A stretch of 7,190 bases of DNA from Ignavibacteriaceae bacterium (GTDB lineage Bacteria > Bacteroidota > Ignavibacteria > Ignavibacteriales > Ignavibacteriaceae), in NCBI GenBank assembly GCA_022865965.1, contig JALHTS010000315.1:1-7190 (forward strand), read 5' to 3'. Every line of letters begins with the position of its first letter. The first letter of the stretch is position 1. Position numbers and translations under genes: made by a program. The notes under the pieces were generated by a model that made no database searches, was not told the DNA's origin, and saw nothing but the letters and a program-made list of their open reading frames with translations. This document shows positions 6,659 to 7,190 of the stretch, in pieces.

Positions 6659-7190
6659 CTAGTGCATTAAAGCTTTAATCGTTCCGCTTTTGAAGTAAGG
6701 AATAATATCTATTACATTTATTTGACTGCAGAATTCAATGTCTTTTTCAAATCCATTTTCAAGAAGAATTTTCCCGTGCTCACAGTTTCTTATCATATCA
6801 AGAAGATCAGAACCGAATTTATCATCAAGCGTCATGGCAGCAAGAGTTGAATCATTAAGTACCAAATCATTGTTTAATTTAGCAATCTCCTTTACGAGTC
6901 TTCCCGCACAGACAGAATCTTCAAGTGAAAATAAATTATTTCTTCCGGAACACAAAATTTCTACATCATTTCCAAGTTTAGCAATATATTTTGCAACTAC
7001 CGATATATTAAGAAATGAACAGATAAGTAAATTCTCTGAGAACTTAGCCTTAACAATTGCTTTGGTTCCATTTGTAGTATAAAAAACAATTGATTTACCT
7101 TCAACTATTTTTCTAACATACTCAAACGGAGAATTGCCGAGTGCAAAACCCTCAATTTTTTTTGTGTTTCTTTCACCGCCCAAAAGAGTT
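6659..7190 (-). CDS. ComB-like 2-phosphosulfolactate phosphatase, 5' end outside the window
   Basis: The reading frame is open to the window edge, so about 177 C-terminal residues of an expected 230-240 are visible. In methanogens ComB dephosphorylates (2R)-phosphosulfolactate to sulfolactate in coenzyme M synthesis; in bacteria its role is less clear. Family-like segments are LLGGERN (right at the window edge), IEGFALGNSPFEYV, FYTTNGTKAI, LLICSFLN, ILCSGRNNLFSLEDSVCAGRLV, DSTLAAM, and the ending HGKILLENGFEKDIEFC followed by VIDIIPYFKSGTI. A TTG at 7183 could be mistaken for the start, but it encodes the second leucine of LLGGERN, so the true start lies beyond the window. It ends 103 bases before ftsK and is probably in a separate transcription unit. 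The family call is good; physiological substrate is uncertain because most of the N-terminal active-site region is missing. Confidence 0.85.
   Translation of the reverse strand, partial: TLLGGERNTKKIEGFALGNSPFEYVRKIVEGKSIVFYTTNGTKAIVKAKFSENLLICSFLNISVVAKYIAKLGNDVEILCSGRNNLFSLEDSVCAGRLVKEIAKLNNDLVLNDSTLAAMTLDDKFGSDLLDMIRNCEHGKILLENGFEKDIEFCSQINVIDIIPYFKSGTIKALMH

Noticed and set aside
6738..7082. 114-codon open frame on the plus strand
   Set aside because: It is the antisense shadow of the ComB-like gene, whose motifs are clear; composition is serine/leucine rich as expected from a mirrored AT-rich gene.
7181..7183. TTG as the start codon of the ComB-like gene
   Set aside because: Codons upstream to the window edge stay open and complete the LLGGERN motif, so this leucine is internal and the gene is truncated by the window.
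1..7190. CRISPR arrays, insertion sequences, tRNA or attachment sites
   Set aside because: No regularly spaced repeats, transposase motifs, terminal inverted repeats or tRNA-like folds were seen; coding density leaves little room for them.

Overview
The window is AT-rich, gene-dense, and coded entirely on the minus strand. Its content is ordinary core bacterial genome: seven complete protein genes plus the 3' part of an eighth. LolA and an exported beta-barrel-like protein indicate a Gram-negative, two-membrane bacterium. The FtsK carries a 'HYLA' insertion after its Walker A region that I associate with Bacteroidota/Chlorobiota FtsK proteins, and several signal peptides end in 'YAQ' as is common in that group. 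An Ignavibacteria/Chlorobiota-like bacterium is my best guess. This is inference from motifs and gene order, not a database result.

In transcription order (high to low coordinates): the C-terminal three-quarters of a ComB-like 2-phosphosulfolactate phosphatase (6659-7190, cut by the window edge); a 103-bp gap with a possible promoter and a small hairpin; ftsK (4099-6555); a 55-bp gap holding the end of a short open frame; a 74-residue protein of unknown function with an internal repeat (3819-4043); lolA (3174-3803); a flippase-like LPG_synthase_TM-family membrane protein (2144-3187); a secreted, probably outer-membrane beta-barrel protein (1503-2147); uppP (645-1493); and an exported cyclophilin-type prolyl isomerase (34-636). 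An inverted repeat just after the last gene (3-22) may be the terminator.

From ftsK to the isomerase the genes are tightly packed (gaps of 55, 15, -14, -4, 9 and 8 bp). Two Shine-Dalgarno sequences sit on the stop codon of the preceding gene, so this looks like one translationally coupled operon. Apart from FtsK, which moves chromosome DNA at the division septum, the recognisable products act in the cell envelope: lipoprotein transport, lipid-carrier recycling, periplasmic folding, and two membrane proteins of unknown substrate or role. I see no mobile element, CRISPR array, tRNA, rRNA or recognisable defence system, and no stretch over 300 bases lacks a gene. The least explained items are the 74-residue protein and the coupled flippase-like/outer-membrane pair.
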